Below are positions 6,988 to 15,179 of a stretch of DNA of 25,839 nucleotides, piece by piece. Origin of the DNA: JAAYRQ01 sp035647235. GTDB taxonomy: Bacteria; Bacillota; Syntrophomonadia; Syntrophomonadales; Syntrophomonadaceae. A program made the translations under genes and the position numbers. The stretch covers positions 1-25,839 of the forward strand of contig CAZEPV010000024.1 in NCBI GenBank assembly GCA_964514235.1, read 5' to 3'. The notes under the pieces were generated by a model that saw nothing but the letters and a program-made list of their open reading frames with translations, made no database searches and was not told the origin of the DNA. Numbering within the stretch: the first letter of the stretch is position 1; every line of letters begins with the position of its first letter.

Positions 6988-7527
6988 CTATTTTTCTATA
7001 GCTTCTGGTTTTAAAATACATACTGCTGGATAATTACGATACTTCTCAGCATAATCTAATCCGTAACCCACGATAAATTCATCGGGAATTGAATAGCCTA
7101 CATATTCTAAGGGAATATCCACTTTACGCCGGGAGGGCTTATCTAGCAGACAACAGACTTTGACACTTTTTGGTTCCCTTTTAGTAAGTATTTCCTTAAT
7201 ATAATTGAGGGTTAAGCCAGTATCTACTATATCCTCTATAATAAGAACATGCTTATCCTTTATAGAAAAGTCTAAATCCTTGTTAATCCTTACTTCACCT
7301 GAAGAAATAGTAGACATCCCATAACTAGAAACACTCATAAAGTCAACTTCTAAAGGTAGTTTAATATTACGGACCAAATCAGCCATAAAGATGAAGGCAC
7401 CTTTAAGGATACCGACTACTATAAGATCTTCACCCTTATAATCATCACTTATTTGCCTACCCAATTCCTTTACAGTTTTTTCGATTTGGGCTTCTGTATA
7501 CATAATATCCACTAGATTCAAATCCAT
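6988..7527 (-). CDS. hpt: Hypoxanthine phosphoribosyltransferase
   Basis: Salvage enzyme joining hypoxanthine or guanine to PRPP to give IMP or GMP. The ATG at 7527 follows GGGAGGG at good spacing; an upstream GTG-type extension to 7611 would run through the promoter and into the iclR terminator, so it is rejected. The 179 residues hold the substrate loop SVSSYGMSTISSGEVRI, the PRPP motif VLIIEDIVDTGLTL with catalytic base D102, the purine-binding K130 in CCLLDKPSRR and VGYGLDYAEKYRN. All key residues missing in the paralogue at 5183-5725 are present. It is the first gene of an hpt-guaA operon with its own promoter; both products feed the GMP pool, from salvage and from XMP. Confidence 0.95.
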   Translation of the reverse strand: MDLNLVDIMYTEAQIEKTVKELGRQISDDYKGEDLIVVGILKGAFIFMADLVRNIKLPLEVDFMSVSSYGMSTISSGEVRINKDLDFSIKDKHVLIIEDIVDTGLTLNYIKEILTKREPKSVKVCCLLDKPSRRKVDIPLEYVGYSIPDEFIVGYGLDYAEKYRNYPAVCILKPEAIEK

Positions 7528-7554
7528 TATTTTCCCTCCCGTCTTAATACTAGA

Positions 7555-7584
7555 ATTATAGCAAAGATAGAAATCCTTAGGCAA
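7555..7584 (-). promoter_or_regulatory. Promoter of the hpt-guaA operon
   Basis: Minus strand: -35 TTGCCT (7584-7579), 18-nt spacer, -10 TATAAT (7560-7555) with an extended TGC just upstream. It sits between the iclR terminator and the hpt ribosome-binding site, leaving a leader of only about 20 nt, with no room for a purine riboswitch. Confidence 0.6.
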
Positions 7585-7593
7585 TTTATAGTT

Positions 7594-7619
7594 AAAAAAA
7601 TGAGAGGCCAAACCCCTCT
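7594..7619 (-). terminator. Terminator after the IclR gene
   Basis: Minus strand: AGAGG (7619-7615), 7-nt loop, CCTCT (7607-7603), then CATTTTTTT. The stem is short but the T-run is clear and it lies about 40 nt past the iclR stop. Confidence 0.55.
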
Positions 7620-7658
7620 TTCCTTTAAGAATTGTTCATAATTCAATTTTCCCTAGAT

Positions 7659-8411
7659 CTAACAGTCATATCCCATTCCTATGGAGATAGCTTTAGCTGC
7701 ACTCCGTACATCCAGAATACATTTTATAAGGTTTTCTTCTTTTAATATTTCTTCAGCCACACCCGAAACACTTATAGCTGCTATAACGTGATTGGAAAAA
7801 CCAAAAATTGGTGCTGCTACACAAGCAATACCTATTACAGTTTCTTCATTATCTATGGCATAACCTTGATTTCTTATTGCGACTAATTCTTCATTTAATT
7901 CGTTCACGTCTATAATTGTATTTTTAGTAAATGGAACTAAAGTTTCCGACTTTAGATATTCCTCTATATGTGATTCGGATTGCCAGGCGAGCAGTGCCTT
8001 GCCTACCCCCGTACAATAGGAGGCTATACCCGCCCCTATACGGGGGAATATGACATGACTGGTCCCCGCTTTATTTCCTATGACAAAGACCGCTAATCTA
8101 CCTGCATAAATAGCTATATGCACAGATTGTTGGTACTTTCCCGCCAATGTTTTTACTAAGGGCTCCGCAACTGTGCTCAACTTCGCATTGGCCTGATATG
8201 TCATACCTAGCTCGTATACCTTAATCCCTAGCCTATATTTGCTATGTTCAGTTATCTCTAAAAAGCGATGTTTTTCTAGGGTCTTTATAAGACCATGTAC
8301 TGTGCTTTTGGGCAAATCCAAATTATTGCTAATCTCAGTAATGCCCCATTCAGTCTTTTTGCTATTGAAAAGCTCCAAAATGGAAAGTGCCCTAGACAAT
8401 GATCTGCTCAT
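7659..8411 (-). CDS. IclR-family transcriptional regulator
   Basis: The 250-residue protein has the standard IclR plan. A winged helix-turn-helix occupies about residues 1-62 (RALSILELF, ITEISNNLDLPKSTVHGLIKTLEKHRFLE, YRLGIKVYELG). It is followed by the effector-binding GAF-like domain with the features YCTGVGKALLA and GYAIDNEETVIGIACVAAPIFG. IclR proteins usually sense a carboxylic acid or aromatic acid and repress or activate the adjacent catabolic genes. It lies directly downstream of, and in line with, the FrhB-IorA-IorB-GlcD-GlcF operon, separated by a terminator at 8441-8476, so that operon is the obvious candidate target. AAGGGGG precedes the ATG. No separate promoter was clear; some read-through from the operon would give feedback. 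Confidence 0.92.
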   Translation of the reverse strand: MSRSLSRALSILELFNSKKTEWGITEISNNLDLPKSTVHGLIKTLEKHRFLEITEHSKYRLGIKVYELGMTYQANAKLSTVAEPLVKTLAGKYQQSVHIAIYAGRLAVFVIGNKAGTSHVIFPRIGAGIASYCTGVGKALLAWQSESHIEEYLKSETLVPFTKNTIIDVNELNEELVAIRNQGYAIDNEETVIGIACVAAPIFGFSNHVIAAISVSGVAEEILKEENLIKCILDVRSAAKAISIGMGYDC

Positions 8412-8440
8412 AATGTCCCCCTTGTCTTACAATTAACCAT

Positions 8441-8476
8441 AAAAAATAGTGGGAGGAAGCCAGCCCTCCCACTATT
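8441..8476 (-). terminator. Terminator of the five-gene oxidoreductase operon
   Basis: A 12-bp perfect stem (AATAGTGGGAGG at 8445-8456 with CCTCCCACTATT at 8465-8476) with an 8-nt loop, followed on the minus strand by a T-rich tail (ATTTTTTATGG). It stands between the GlcF-like stop and the iclR start. Confidence 0.85.
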
Positions 8477-8482
8477 ATTCTA

Positions 8483-9679
8483 TTATAAATTATATGCTCT
8501 GGCTAATATTTGGATAGGATGGGTTACTTCTCGGTCTTTGACCTGGAAGCCTAAATAAAAACGGCATACAGGACATTGAGTTAAAACGGCATCTGATTCA
8601 ACATTATTAATTTCCTCTAGGCGACTAGCACGAATACTTTCCGATGTCTCCCGATGTTCCATGAAGAAAGTCCCTGCCCCACCGCAACATTGTTCAGGAT
8701 GTTCGAATTCCCTTAGCTCTGCTGCTGGAATCTGGGCCAATAGTTCCCTGGGTGCATCTTTCACCGTAGGCGACCAAGCCCGATGACAAGGTACATGATA
8801 ACTCCATTTTACATCTAAACTGTTAGGCTTAATGTCCAACCCTTCCTTTTGCAGATACTCGGTAATTTCAAAGAAGTTAGCATTAAAAGCCGTAATTTTT
8901 TCTTGGAGGGGATGATCATCTGGAAAACATTTCGCAGCTTTTTCCTTGAACATCATACCACAAGAAGTACAATCGGTAATTATTGCGTCAACATCTAAGT
9001 CTGCAAAAAGCTTAATATTAGTTTCCAGCATAGCTTGGGTTGTAGCCAAATCCCCTTCCGCTATGGTAGGAATCCCACAACACACTTGGCCACTAGGGAT
9101 AATAACCTCGATACCATTATGGTTTAATACTTTAACTACAGCTTCACCTGTATCTGGAAATATGAAGTTAGTACCACAACCGACAAAATAAGCAATCCGT
9201 TTTTTAACTTCACCTTTTGGACTGATAGTACCTGAATACATTTTATCGAAGGATTTGCTTGCTAGAGCTGGGATTTCCTTAGTTGCTATACCTAGCTTTT
9301 GCGCCATGGCGCCAGCTTTGCCTAAGGCACCAGTTAAGCCCCTTTGGGTAAGCATTCTGCCCATTACTTTTTGCTTGATTGAACCACTGCTTTTTTCCTG
9401 CATTTTTATACGAGCTGCAATAATTATGTCATCTATGGGAACTTTACTAGAGCAGGTCTGGGTGCAATTAGTACATAATAGGCAAGCATCTAAAATTTCC
9501 CCAGCCCGTTTACTAAGTGGTACTGTCCCATGCATTAGACTTTCTTTAATAAGTAGTAGTCGGTTTTTGGCCACCATATTTTCCGACATTTCATTTAAAA
9601 AGGAGGGACAAGTGGCTTGGCAATAAGAACAATGAGAACATTTTTCGATTATTTTTGTATATTCATCTAGTTTAAGCAT
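8483..9679 (-). CDS. GlcF/LldE-like Fe-S subunit of a 2-hydroxyacid dehydrogenase
   Basis: Electron-transfer subunit with two [4Fe-4S] ferredoxin motifs and two cysteine-rich CCG domains. The N-terminal clusters are CSHCSYCQATCP (C14, C17, C20, C24) and CLLCTNCTQTC (C66, C69, C72, C76). The CCG domains end in QVCCGIP and EQCCGGAG, with FVGCGTNF, TDCTSCGMMF, HVPCHRAW and TQCPVCRF as the remaining ligand segments. Together with the GlcD-like flavoprotein it should carry electrons from hydroxyacid oxidation to an acceptor such as a quinone, flavoprotein or ferredoxin system. I prefer the ATG at 9679: AGGAGG lies 9 nt upstream and the resulting 8-nt overlap (ATGCTTAA) with glcD is typical of coupling. 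A GTG at 9688 would have the Shine-Dalgarno almost on top of it. Confidence 0.9.
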   Translation of the reverse strand: MLKLDEYTKIIEKCSHCSYCQATCPSFLNEMSENMVAKNRLLLIKESLMHGTVPLSKRAGEILDACLLCTNCTQTCSSKVPIDDIIIAARIKMQEKSSGSIKQKVMGRMLTQRGLTGALGKAGAMAQKLGIATKEIPALASKSFDKMYSGTISPKGEVKKRIAYFVGCGTNFIFPDTGEAVVKVLNHNGIEVIIPSGQVCCGIPTIAEGDLATTQAMLETNIKLFADLDVDAIITDCTSCGMMFKEKAAKCFPDDHPLQEKITAFNANFFEITEYLQKEGLDIKPNSLDVKWSYHVPCHRAWSPTVKDAPRELLAQIPAAELREFEHPEQCCGGAGTFFMEHRETSESIRASRLEEINNVESDAVLTQCPVCRFYLGFQVKDREVTHPIQILARAYNL

Positions 9680-11069
9680 CAACTTCACCCTCCTCCAACC
9701 ATATTTTCCCTGGATTCATAATGTTTTTGGGATCAAAAGCATATTTAATCCGCTTCATTAGTTCGATTTGGGTTTTGCCTAGTTCCCATTCTAGGTATTC
9801 GGCTTTATGAATACCAATTCCATGCTCACCAGATATTGTCCCCCCCAAATCTAGTCCAGCCCTTGTAACTTGGTCAATAGCTATTTTAGCTTTTGCTTCT
9901 GCCTCAGGGTTTACCTCAGGGAATAAGACCGAGGGATGCATATTACCATCCCCAGCATGGCCAGCTAAACCTATCATTAGCCCCTCTGTAGCAGCAATTG
10001 ACTGTACCGCACGTACGAAATCAGGAATCTTATTCCTCGGTACGGTCACATCTTCGGTAGTAGCCCGCTCAAAAATTGTCTGGATAAGTGGGTACATATT
10101 AGCTCTAGCTGTCCAATAATTATTAGCTGCTTTGGGATCCTCTATGATTCGCACTTCCATGGCTCCCATATCGTGACAAATCTGGTTAACCACAGCGGCT
10201 TCAGCCTCTACTTGTGATTCAGTCCCATCGAACAACATGAATAAATATGCTTCTCCATCGGTTGGTAATGGTGGAGAAAAGAAATTATTCATAACTGTAA
10301 TAGCTAATTTAATTAAGAATTCAAGCATGGCTGGTATGGCCCCTTGGGCAATAATTGCTGCGACTATTTCTGCTGCTTGATCTAAGGATTCACAGACTAC
10401 AATAACTGTTTTATTAGCTTGGGGTAAAGGAAGCAAACGCAAATTCACACCCGTTATTACCCCTAAGGTTCCTTCCGATCCCAGCATCAAATGGGTTAAA
10501 TTGTAGCCTACCGATTGTTTAACAAAATTTCCTCCCGAGTTAATTATGGAACCATCTGGCAAAACAACTTCCGTACCTAAGACATAATTCCCAGTAGTGC
10601 CGTATTTCACACCTCTAGGCCCCCCAGCCCTGGTAGCTACATTAGCTCCGATGGTACAAACGGTGGCACTTTGCGGATCTGGTGGATAAAAAAGCTTCTG
10701 CCTTTCCAAAGTATTTTGGAAATTCTGCAGTACTACCCCACCTTCGACTTTGGCGGTCATGTTCTCTGAATCAACTTCCATTATTTTGTTCATCCGTTTT
10801 GTATCCATGACTATTCCACCTTTGACGGGGGTACATCCCCCCGAAAGGCCACTACCAGCACCACGTGGGGTAACAGGTATTTCATTCTGGAATGCATATT
10901 TCATTATTTTAGCTACATCCTCTGTGGTATGGGGTAAAACAACCGCATCTGGTAACCTACTTTTAAAATAATGGGTAGCATCATTAGCGTATGGTAACAA
11001 ATCTTCCCGAGCTACTAACACTTGTTTCGGACTTAAAACCCTCTCTAAGTCTTTAGCCAATGCTTTCAA
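9672..11069 (-). CDS. GlcD-like FAD-linked 2-hydroxyacid dehydrogenase
   Basis: FAD enzyme of the vanillyl-alcohol-oxidase/PCMH superfamily, related to glycolate oxidase GlcD and D-lactate dehydrogenases. The FAD-binding half shows TPRGAGSGLSGGCTPVKGG, PPDPQSATVCTIGANVATRAGGPR and LMLGSEGTLGVIT; the C-terminal substrate half shows the metal/substrate motifs GHAGDGNMHP and ISGEHGIGIHKAEYL. It would oxidise a 2-hydroxy acid to the 2-oxo acid, passing electrons to the GlcF-like partner. The start chosen is the TTG at 11069, eight or fewer bases after GGAGGGGGGAG; the longer GTG frame from 11099 has no ribosome-binding site. In this operon the 2-oxo acid would be the substrate of IorAB, which suggests an aryl-lactate or similar substrate, but the substrate cannot be read directly; glycolate and lactate remain possible. 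Confidence 0.9.
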   Translation of the reverse strand: MKALAKDLERVLSPKQVLVAREDLLPYANDATHYFKSRLPDAVVLPHTTEDVAKIMKYAFQNEIPVTPRGAGSGLSGGCTPVKGGIVMDTKRMNKIMEVDSENMTAKVEGGVVLQNFQNTLERQKLFYPPDPQSATVCTIGANVATRAGGPRGVKYGTTGNYVLGTEVVLPDGSIINSGGNFVKQSVGYNLTHLMLGSEGTLGVITGVNLRLLPLPQANKTVIVVCESLDQAAEIVAAIIAQGAIPAMLEFLIKLAITVMNNFFSPPLPTDGEAYLFMLFDGTESQVEAEAAVVNQICHDMGAMEVRIIEDPKAANNYWTARANMYPLIQTIFERATTEDVTVPRNKIPDFVRAVQSIAATEGLMIGLAGHAGDGNMHPSVLFPEVNPEAEAKAKIAIDQVTRAGLDLGGTISGEHGIGIHKAEYLEWELGKTQIELMKRIKYAFDPKNIMNPGKIWLEEGEVDA

Positions 11070-11106
11070 AATACTCCCCCCTCCCGGAAATCGATACACC
11101 TACTTA

Positions 11107-11724
11107 CTAATCTTTAACCTGATCATAACCTAATTGAAAAACCCGACGGTTGAGTTCTAAGACCTCTCCTCTAAAACGTTGAGCTAAAACTTGAGCATAA
11201 TCACTAGTATCAATTGGTACATCTGGTATAGCCGTAAGCGCTCCCATTAACAGTATGTTAGCTGCTTGGCTATTACCCGCTTTAACAGCTAGATCAGTTG
11301 CTTCTAAAATTTGTACCTTTCCAGAAATCTGCTGTAGTTCTTTTTCAATATCTTCAATAGGGGGATAATTATCTTCACCGATAAGTACTCCTAGCGGATA
11401 ATTGGGCCGTGGATCGAATATTACCCTGGTATTTTTATTGCCGAATTCCCGTGCAATACGTAGAGTCTCGATAGGCTCAAATCCTATAATAATATCTGCT
11501 TCCCCTTGGGGGATTAAAACTCCATATTCGGTATCTAAAGATATTCTTACATGGCTCATTACTGAACCTCCGCGTTGGGATGCACCGTAAGTCTCCCCTA
11601 CTGTCGTTAAAAAGCCCTTATCAACTAGGGCAGAACCTAAGAGTTCGGTAGCTAATATATTTCCTTGGCCTCCTACCCCACATATAATAATGTTTAGTGG
11701 GTCCTTATTAAGCTTCCTAGTCAT
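11107..11724 (-). CDS. iorB: Indolepyruvate:ferredoxin oxidoreductase, beta subunit
   Basis: The smaller subunit (about 205 residues) of a 2-oxoacid:ferredoxin oxidoreductase. It is the gamma-type POR domain: NIIICGVGGQGNILATELLG at the N-terminus, GETYGASQRGGSVMSHVRI and the GEADIIIGFEP strand. With IorA it decarboxylates aryl-2-oxo acids (indolepyruvate, phenylpyruvate) to the acyl-CoA, reducing ferredoxin. The ATG at 11724 overlaps the iorA stop by 8 nt (ATGACTAG), matching the coupling style of the glcD/glcF junction; an ATG at 11730 is an alternative. It precedes the GlcD-like gene, so one mRNA would carry both the hydroxyacid and the oxoacid oxidation steps. Confidence 0.92.
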   Translation of the reverse strand: MTRKLNKDPLNIIICGVGGQGNILATELLGSALVDKGFLTTVGETYGASQRGGSVMSHVRISLDTEYGVLIPQGEADIIIGFEPIETLRIAREFGNKNTRVIFDPRPNYPLGVLIGEDNYPPIEDIEKELQQISGKVQILEATDLAVKAGNSQAANILLMGALTAIPDVPIDTSDYAQVLAQRFRGEVLELNRRVFQLGYDQVKD

Positions 11725-13621
11725 TAGCATCCCCTCCCTCTATCTTTATAGCTCCTGCAGGACATAGACTGACACAGACTCCACATCCAACACAAACTAC
11801 TTCGTCAATGGCTGCTTTCCCTTTTTCATAGTCCCATATATTTCCTGGACAACCCCAAACACGACTACAAAATCTGCCACAACCACATTCATCGCCCCTG
11901 CATAAATCTTGATCGACCCAGACTCTAGGTTTTTCCCGCTTACGAACCGCTAAGGTAGCACACTCTTGTTCCAAGATAAGTACCTTTAGCCCAGGTTTCT
12001 TCAATAAGTAATAAACCGTTTCGGTAGTTTCATCAATATTAAAGGGATCTGCTACAGTCACATCACAACCGATTGCTTCGACTACATTTTTAATCGAAAC
12101 AGGTTCAGTCGGTCTGCCCATAGCGGTTAAACCAATACCTGGATGTGGCTGAAAACCTGTCATGGCAGTCGCCGAATTATCTAAGATTACAAATAACATA
12201 TTAGCATCGTGATATTTGGCATTTACTAAAGCAGGTAAACATGAATGGAAGAAAGTAGAGTCACCTGCAAGGGCAACCACAGGCTGATCAAAACCGAAAC
12301 GGGATAATTGCCCTAAACCTTCAGCTGCACTAATACCCCCACCCATACAACCTATATAATTCAATAAGTAATGTCCTGCCCTTTGGCCTCCCATGGTATA
12401 ACAACCAATATCACCCATAACTACCCCTTGATTTTCGTGCAAGCGAAGTGTTTGTTTAAGGATAAAGAATGTAGCCCGATGTGGACAACCTGCACAAAAA
12501 GTCAAATCCCGAGGTGGAATAACTACCGCTTCTTCAGCAGGTAGAACCACTTTTTCAGGGGCAACCAAGGATTTTTCAGTTAAGTTTGCAATCGCATTCC
12601 TTACTACATCTGGATTAAGTTCTCCTAAAGGTGACATAGCCCCTTGTCTATGACGCCCTACTAACTCTACATTTAGTTGGGGATTATAGGCTATGATTTG
12701 GGCTATATTTTGTTCCAAAAATGGATCAACTTCTTCTACTACTAAAACTTTTTTAGCTTTAGCCAGGTGTTCAGTAATAAATTTCTCTGGCAATGGCCAA
12801 GTACAACCTATCTTCAATATCCCTACTGAATCCTTTAAACCTAAAGTTTCCACGGCCTCCCGACTATAAAGCCAACCAGTTCCACAAGCAACAACAAGTA
12901 AATCTGCTTCATCTGGCCCCTCATAACTATTAAAAGGTGACTCCTCAAAAATCTCCCTGGCCTTATCTATTTTTGCCAGTTGAGCCTCCTTAAACCAATT
13001 AATAGCTATCATGCGATCCCACTCCCCGATAGGGGTCGGTAGTATAGGTTCAGTAGGCATTTCACCTAGGGTAACATTGCTACGGCCATGACATATACGA
13101 GTAACACTGCGTACCATGATTAATTGTTGTAATTCCTCTGATAAATCAAAAGCCCATTTAACCATATCTTTTGCTTCTTGAATAGTTGCTGGCTCCAACA
13201 TAGGTATAGCAGCTGCACGAGCCTGATGCCTAGAATCAAATTCATTGGTACTAGAATGGGCACTCGGGTCATCCGCGGTTATCAAGACCAATCCACCTTG
13301 TACACCAGACAAAGAGGCACTATGTAAAGCATCGCCAATAACTAGTAAACCATTTTGCTTCACAATACATAGTGACCGAACCTTAGCAAAAGATGCACCC
13401 AAACATGCTTCAAAAGCACAGGTTTCATTAGTCGACCATTCTGCATAAAGCCCCTTTTCATCAGCTACATGCCCTAACATAGTAAGTATTTCTGAAGATG
13501 GTGAACCAGGATAAGATGCAGCAAAGGAAATACCTGCTTCAAGTGCACCCCTAGATATTGCTTCATTGCCTTGCATCAAATAAGTTTTACCAGGTTCATT
13601 CGCAGTTATCATCCATTCCAT
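11717..13621 (-). CDS. iorA: Indolepyruvate:ferredoxin oxidoreductase, alpha subunit
   Basis: The 634-residue catalytic subunit. Order: pyrimidine-binding domain (SYPGSPSSEILTML, EWSTNETCAFEACLGASFA), a transketolase C-like linker (about 240-330), a thiamine-diphosphate domain with CAGCPHR (376-382), GDSTFFHS (453-460) and DNS near 481-483, and a C-terminal ferredoxin domain. The last cluster is canonical (C610, C613, C616, C620). The first is unusual: cysteines at 574, 579, 581, 585 and 591 do not follow CxxCxxCxxxC. The reaction is oxidative decarboxylation of an aryl-pyruvate with CoA to aryl-acetyl-CoA, CO2 and reduced ferredoxin in the cytoplasm. It starts on the base after the upstream gene's stop codon. 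The substrate is inferred from the family. Confidence 0.94.
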   Translation of the reverse strand: MEWMITANEPGKTYLMQGNEAISRGALEAGISFAASYPGSPSSEILTMLGHVADEKGLYAEWSTNETCAFEACLGASFAKVRSLCIVKQNGLLVIGDALHSASLSGVQGGLVLITADDPSAHSSTNEFDSRHQARAAAIPMLEPATIQEAKDMVKWAFDLSEELQQLIMVRSVTRICHGRSNVTLGEMPTEPILPTPIGEWDRMIAINWFKEAQLAKIDKAREIFEESPFNSYEGPDEADLLVVACGTGWLYSREAVETLGLKDSVGILKIGCTWPLPEKFITEHLAKAKKVLVVEEVDPFLEQNIAQIIAYNPQLNVELVGRHRQGAMSPLGELNPDVVRNAIANLTEKSLVAPEKVVLPAEEAVVIPPRDLTFCAGCPHRATFFILKQTLRLHENQGVVMGDIGCYTMGGQRAGHYLLNYIGCMGGGISAAEGLGQLSRFGFDQPVVALAGDSTFFHSCLPALVNAKYHDANMLFVILDNSATAMTGFQPHPGIGLTAMGRPTEPVSIKNVVEAIGCDVTVADPFNIDETTETVYYLLKKPGLKVLILEQECATLAVRKREKPRVWVDQDLCRGDECGCGRFCSRVWGCPGNIWDYEKGKAAIDEVVCVGCGVCVSLCPAGAIKIEGGDAND

Positions 13622-14719
13622 CTATTCCACCATCCCTTCTGCTAATTTCCTTATAGGGGCATATTCCCCACTATTTAAATCAATAAAAGGTTTAACTCCC
13701 CGAGTTTCGGCTTCCATAATATGTTTAAAACTTCGAACTTTTTTACCTAATGAGGCATCCTTTAACCTATTCAGTTCATCTTCTGGATAATCCTCAACTA
13801 CTAAATAGCCTTTTTCGACTGCCTTATCAAAGAGCTCTTGGCCTTTATTAGTCCGAATAATTACTGTATTCCAGCCTGGCTCTATTTCTAAAGCCCCTAC
13901 TGAAATATCGGCCAATTCCGAAGTCATATCTAGGCAATAATTACATCCTTCAGGTCTTGTATATGGCCCCAATTCTTCGGCAGATATATGCTTAGTCTGT
14001 TTATCGGTTATTACTTTTACACCATCTTGTAACATAACTAAGCGTTCGACTTTTTCACCTGCGAATTCTTCCTCAAGGAAGTCTTGGAAATCCCATTTTA
14101 GTGACCACATACAGAATAAACCAATACCAATTACATCCACGGAGTCTCGTTCTGGACGTCTAAAATAATCCCACTTCCTTACCGCTTGGATCTGGCAAGG
14201 GCGTCCGACAACCGCCATTCTTTTTGTTCCATCTAATTGAGCGTCAATTAACTTGCGGAAACTTGGGGCAGCCAAAAAACGTGAACCAGCAGCCTTTTCA
14301 ACCTCTGTTAGATCGTTAGTTAGCAATGCTTGGGGAACAATATTATCATCTGTCTTAGTTAGCAAAACTGTTTCCACCAACTCTTCTTCCAAAACCGTTT
14401 TCAGTAAATGGGTTACTGTCCCTCCATCTTGTTGGCCATCAATTGCTTGACTAGCCTTAACCTTATGCACTTTTAGATATGGGCCTATTTTCTCATCCTT
14501 TGGTATAGCAGGTAAAAAGTGATTACTTACCTCCTCCCAATCCGTAAAAGTGCGGGGACACAGTGAATAGCAACGTCCATGGGGAACATTGCAATCAAAC
14601 CTCAATACTAGGTGGTCTTCCATATTTTTAATATAGGGACACCAATCCAAACATGCTCCACAAAGAGCACAGGTACCGTTGTTTAGAACATCATTTTTAA
14701 GATCCATTCCGCCGGGCAT
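13622..14719 (-). CDS. FrhB/FdhB-family flavin Fe-S oxidoreductase subunit
   Basis: A coenzyme F420 hydrogenase/dehydrogenase beta-subunit family protein of about 365 residues. The N-terminus carries ferredoxin-like cysteines (CALCGACLDWCP, C17, C20, C23, C27) and a second set (C43, C50, C54 in GRCYSLCPR). The middle and C-terminal domains show the family features DGGTVTHLLK, VGRPCQIQAVRK, GLFCMWS, YTRPEGCNYCLDMTSELADISVG. Members bind FAD and move electrons between ferredoxin and F420, NAD(P)H or another flavoprotein. It is the first gene of the operon and directly abuts iorA, so it likely accepts electrons from or delivers them to the IorAB/GlcDF enzymes. The ATG at 14719 follows AGGAGGGG; an ATG at 14737 upstream would contain that site. 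F420 use is not implied by the sequence. Confidence 0.88.
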   Translation of the reverse strand: MPGGMDLKNDVLNNGTCALCGACLDWCPYIKNMEDHLVLRFDCNVPHGRCYSLCPRTFTDWEEVSNHFLPAIPKDEKIGPYLKVHKVKASQAIDGQQDGGTVTHLLKTVLEEELVETVLLTKTDDNIVPQALLTNDLTEVEKAAGSRFLAAPSFRKLIDAQLDGTKRMAVVGRPCQIQAVRKWDYFRRPERDSVDVIGIGLFCMWSLKWDFQDFLEEEFAGEKVERLVMLQDGVKVITDKQTKHISAEELGPYTRPEGCNYCLDMTSELADISVGALEIEPGWNTVIIRTNKGQELFDKAVEKGYLVVEDYPEDELNRLKDASLGKKVRSFKHIMEAETRGVKPFIDLNSGEYAPIRKLAEGMVE

Positions 14720-15079
14720 TAAATCCCCTCCTAACATCAATATTTATCAGGTAACTTGAATAGCTGATAACACCTCCCCGCTCTGTTCGGCTACACGGAA
14801 CACTGTTCAAGATTTTAACTATAATTTTCCTACAAAGTTTATTTAAAAAAATATAAAATACTTAGGGATTATTATTATGAAAAAGATTATTATAATGATA
14901 TGAAATATACAGAGCAATATTAATTAATTGATATGCTATGCTTGTCTAAATAATACGGAAGTTACTTATAATTATAATTCTACATAATAATTAAACTTAC
15001 CTTTATTTTCTGAAACTTCTTTTAATATTATATTTTTAATAATAAATTCCCAAATTACTGCCTGTATTTTTGCAAAATA
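14720..15079. other. Upstream region of the oxidoreductase operon with palindromic half-sites
   Basis: This AT-rich spacer should contain the operon promoter, but no convincing -35/-10 pair was found. The perfect 11-nt palindrome GAACACTGTTC (14798-14808) lies about 80 nt before the FrhB-like start. Together with a TGTTC nine bases earlier (14784-14788) it gives three GTTC/GAAC half-sites in 25 nt, a plausible operator. The remainder (14820-15060) is very AT-rich with no gene seen. Confidence 0.35.
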
Positions 15080-15114
15080 AACCCTAATTCGATTCTAAAA
15101 ATCAAATTAGGGTT
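15080..15114 (-). terminator. Terminator of the anchored protein gene
   Basis: A 15-bp inverted repeat with one mismatch (15080-15094 with 15100-15114, arms AACCCTAATTcGATT and AATCaAATTAGGGTT) around a 5-nt loop. On the minus strand it runs into TTTATTTTG. It lies 65 nt beyond the stop at 15180. Confidence 0.75.
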
Positions 15115-15179
15115 ATAAATTTAATTTAACAAATAAGAATTTAATCGAAAAGGAAGGATAAATGTCTAGTCTTTAGAAA

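Noticed and set aside
7528..7611. 28-residue N-terminal extension of hpt and a purine riboswitch in its leader
   Set aside because: The extension would cover the promoter and part of the iclR terminator; the true leader is only about 20 nt, too short for a riboswitch.
14798..14808. LexA (SOS) box
   Set aside because: The Gram-positive SOS box has GAAC and GTTC four bases apart; here the gap is three.
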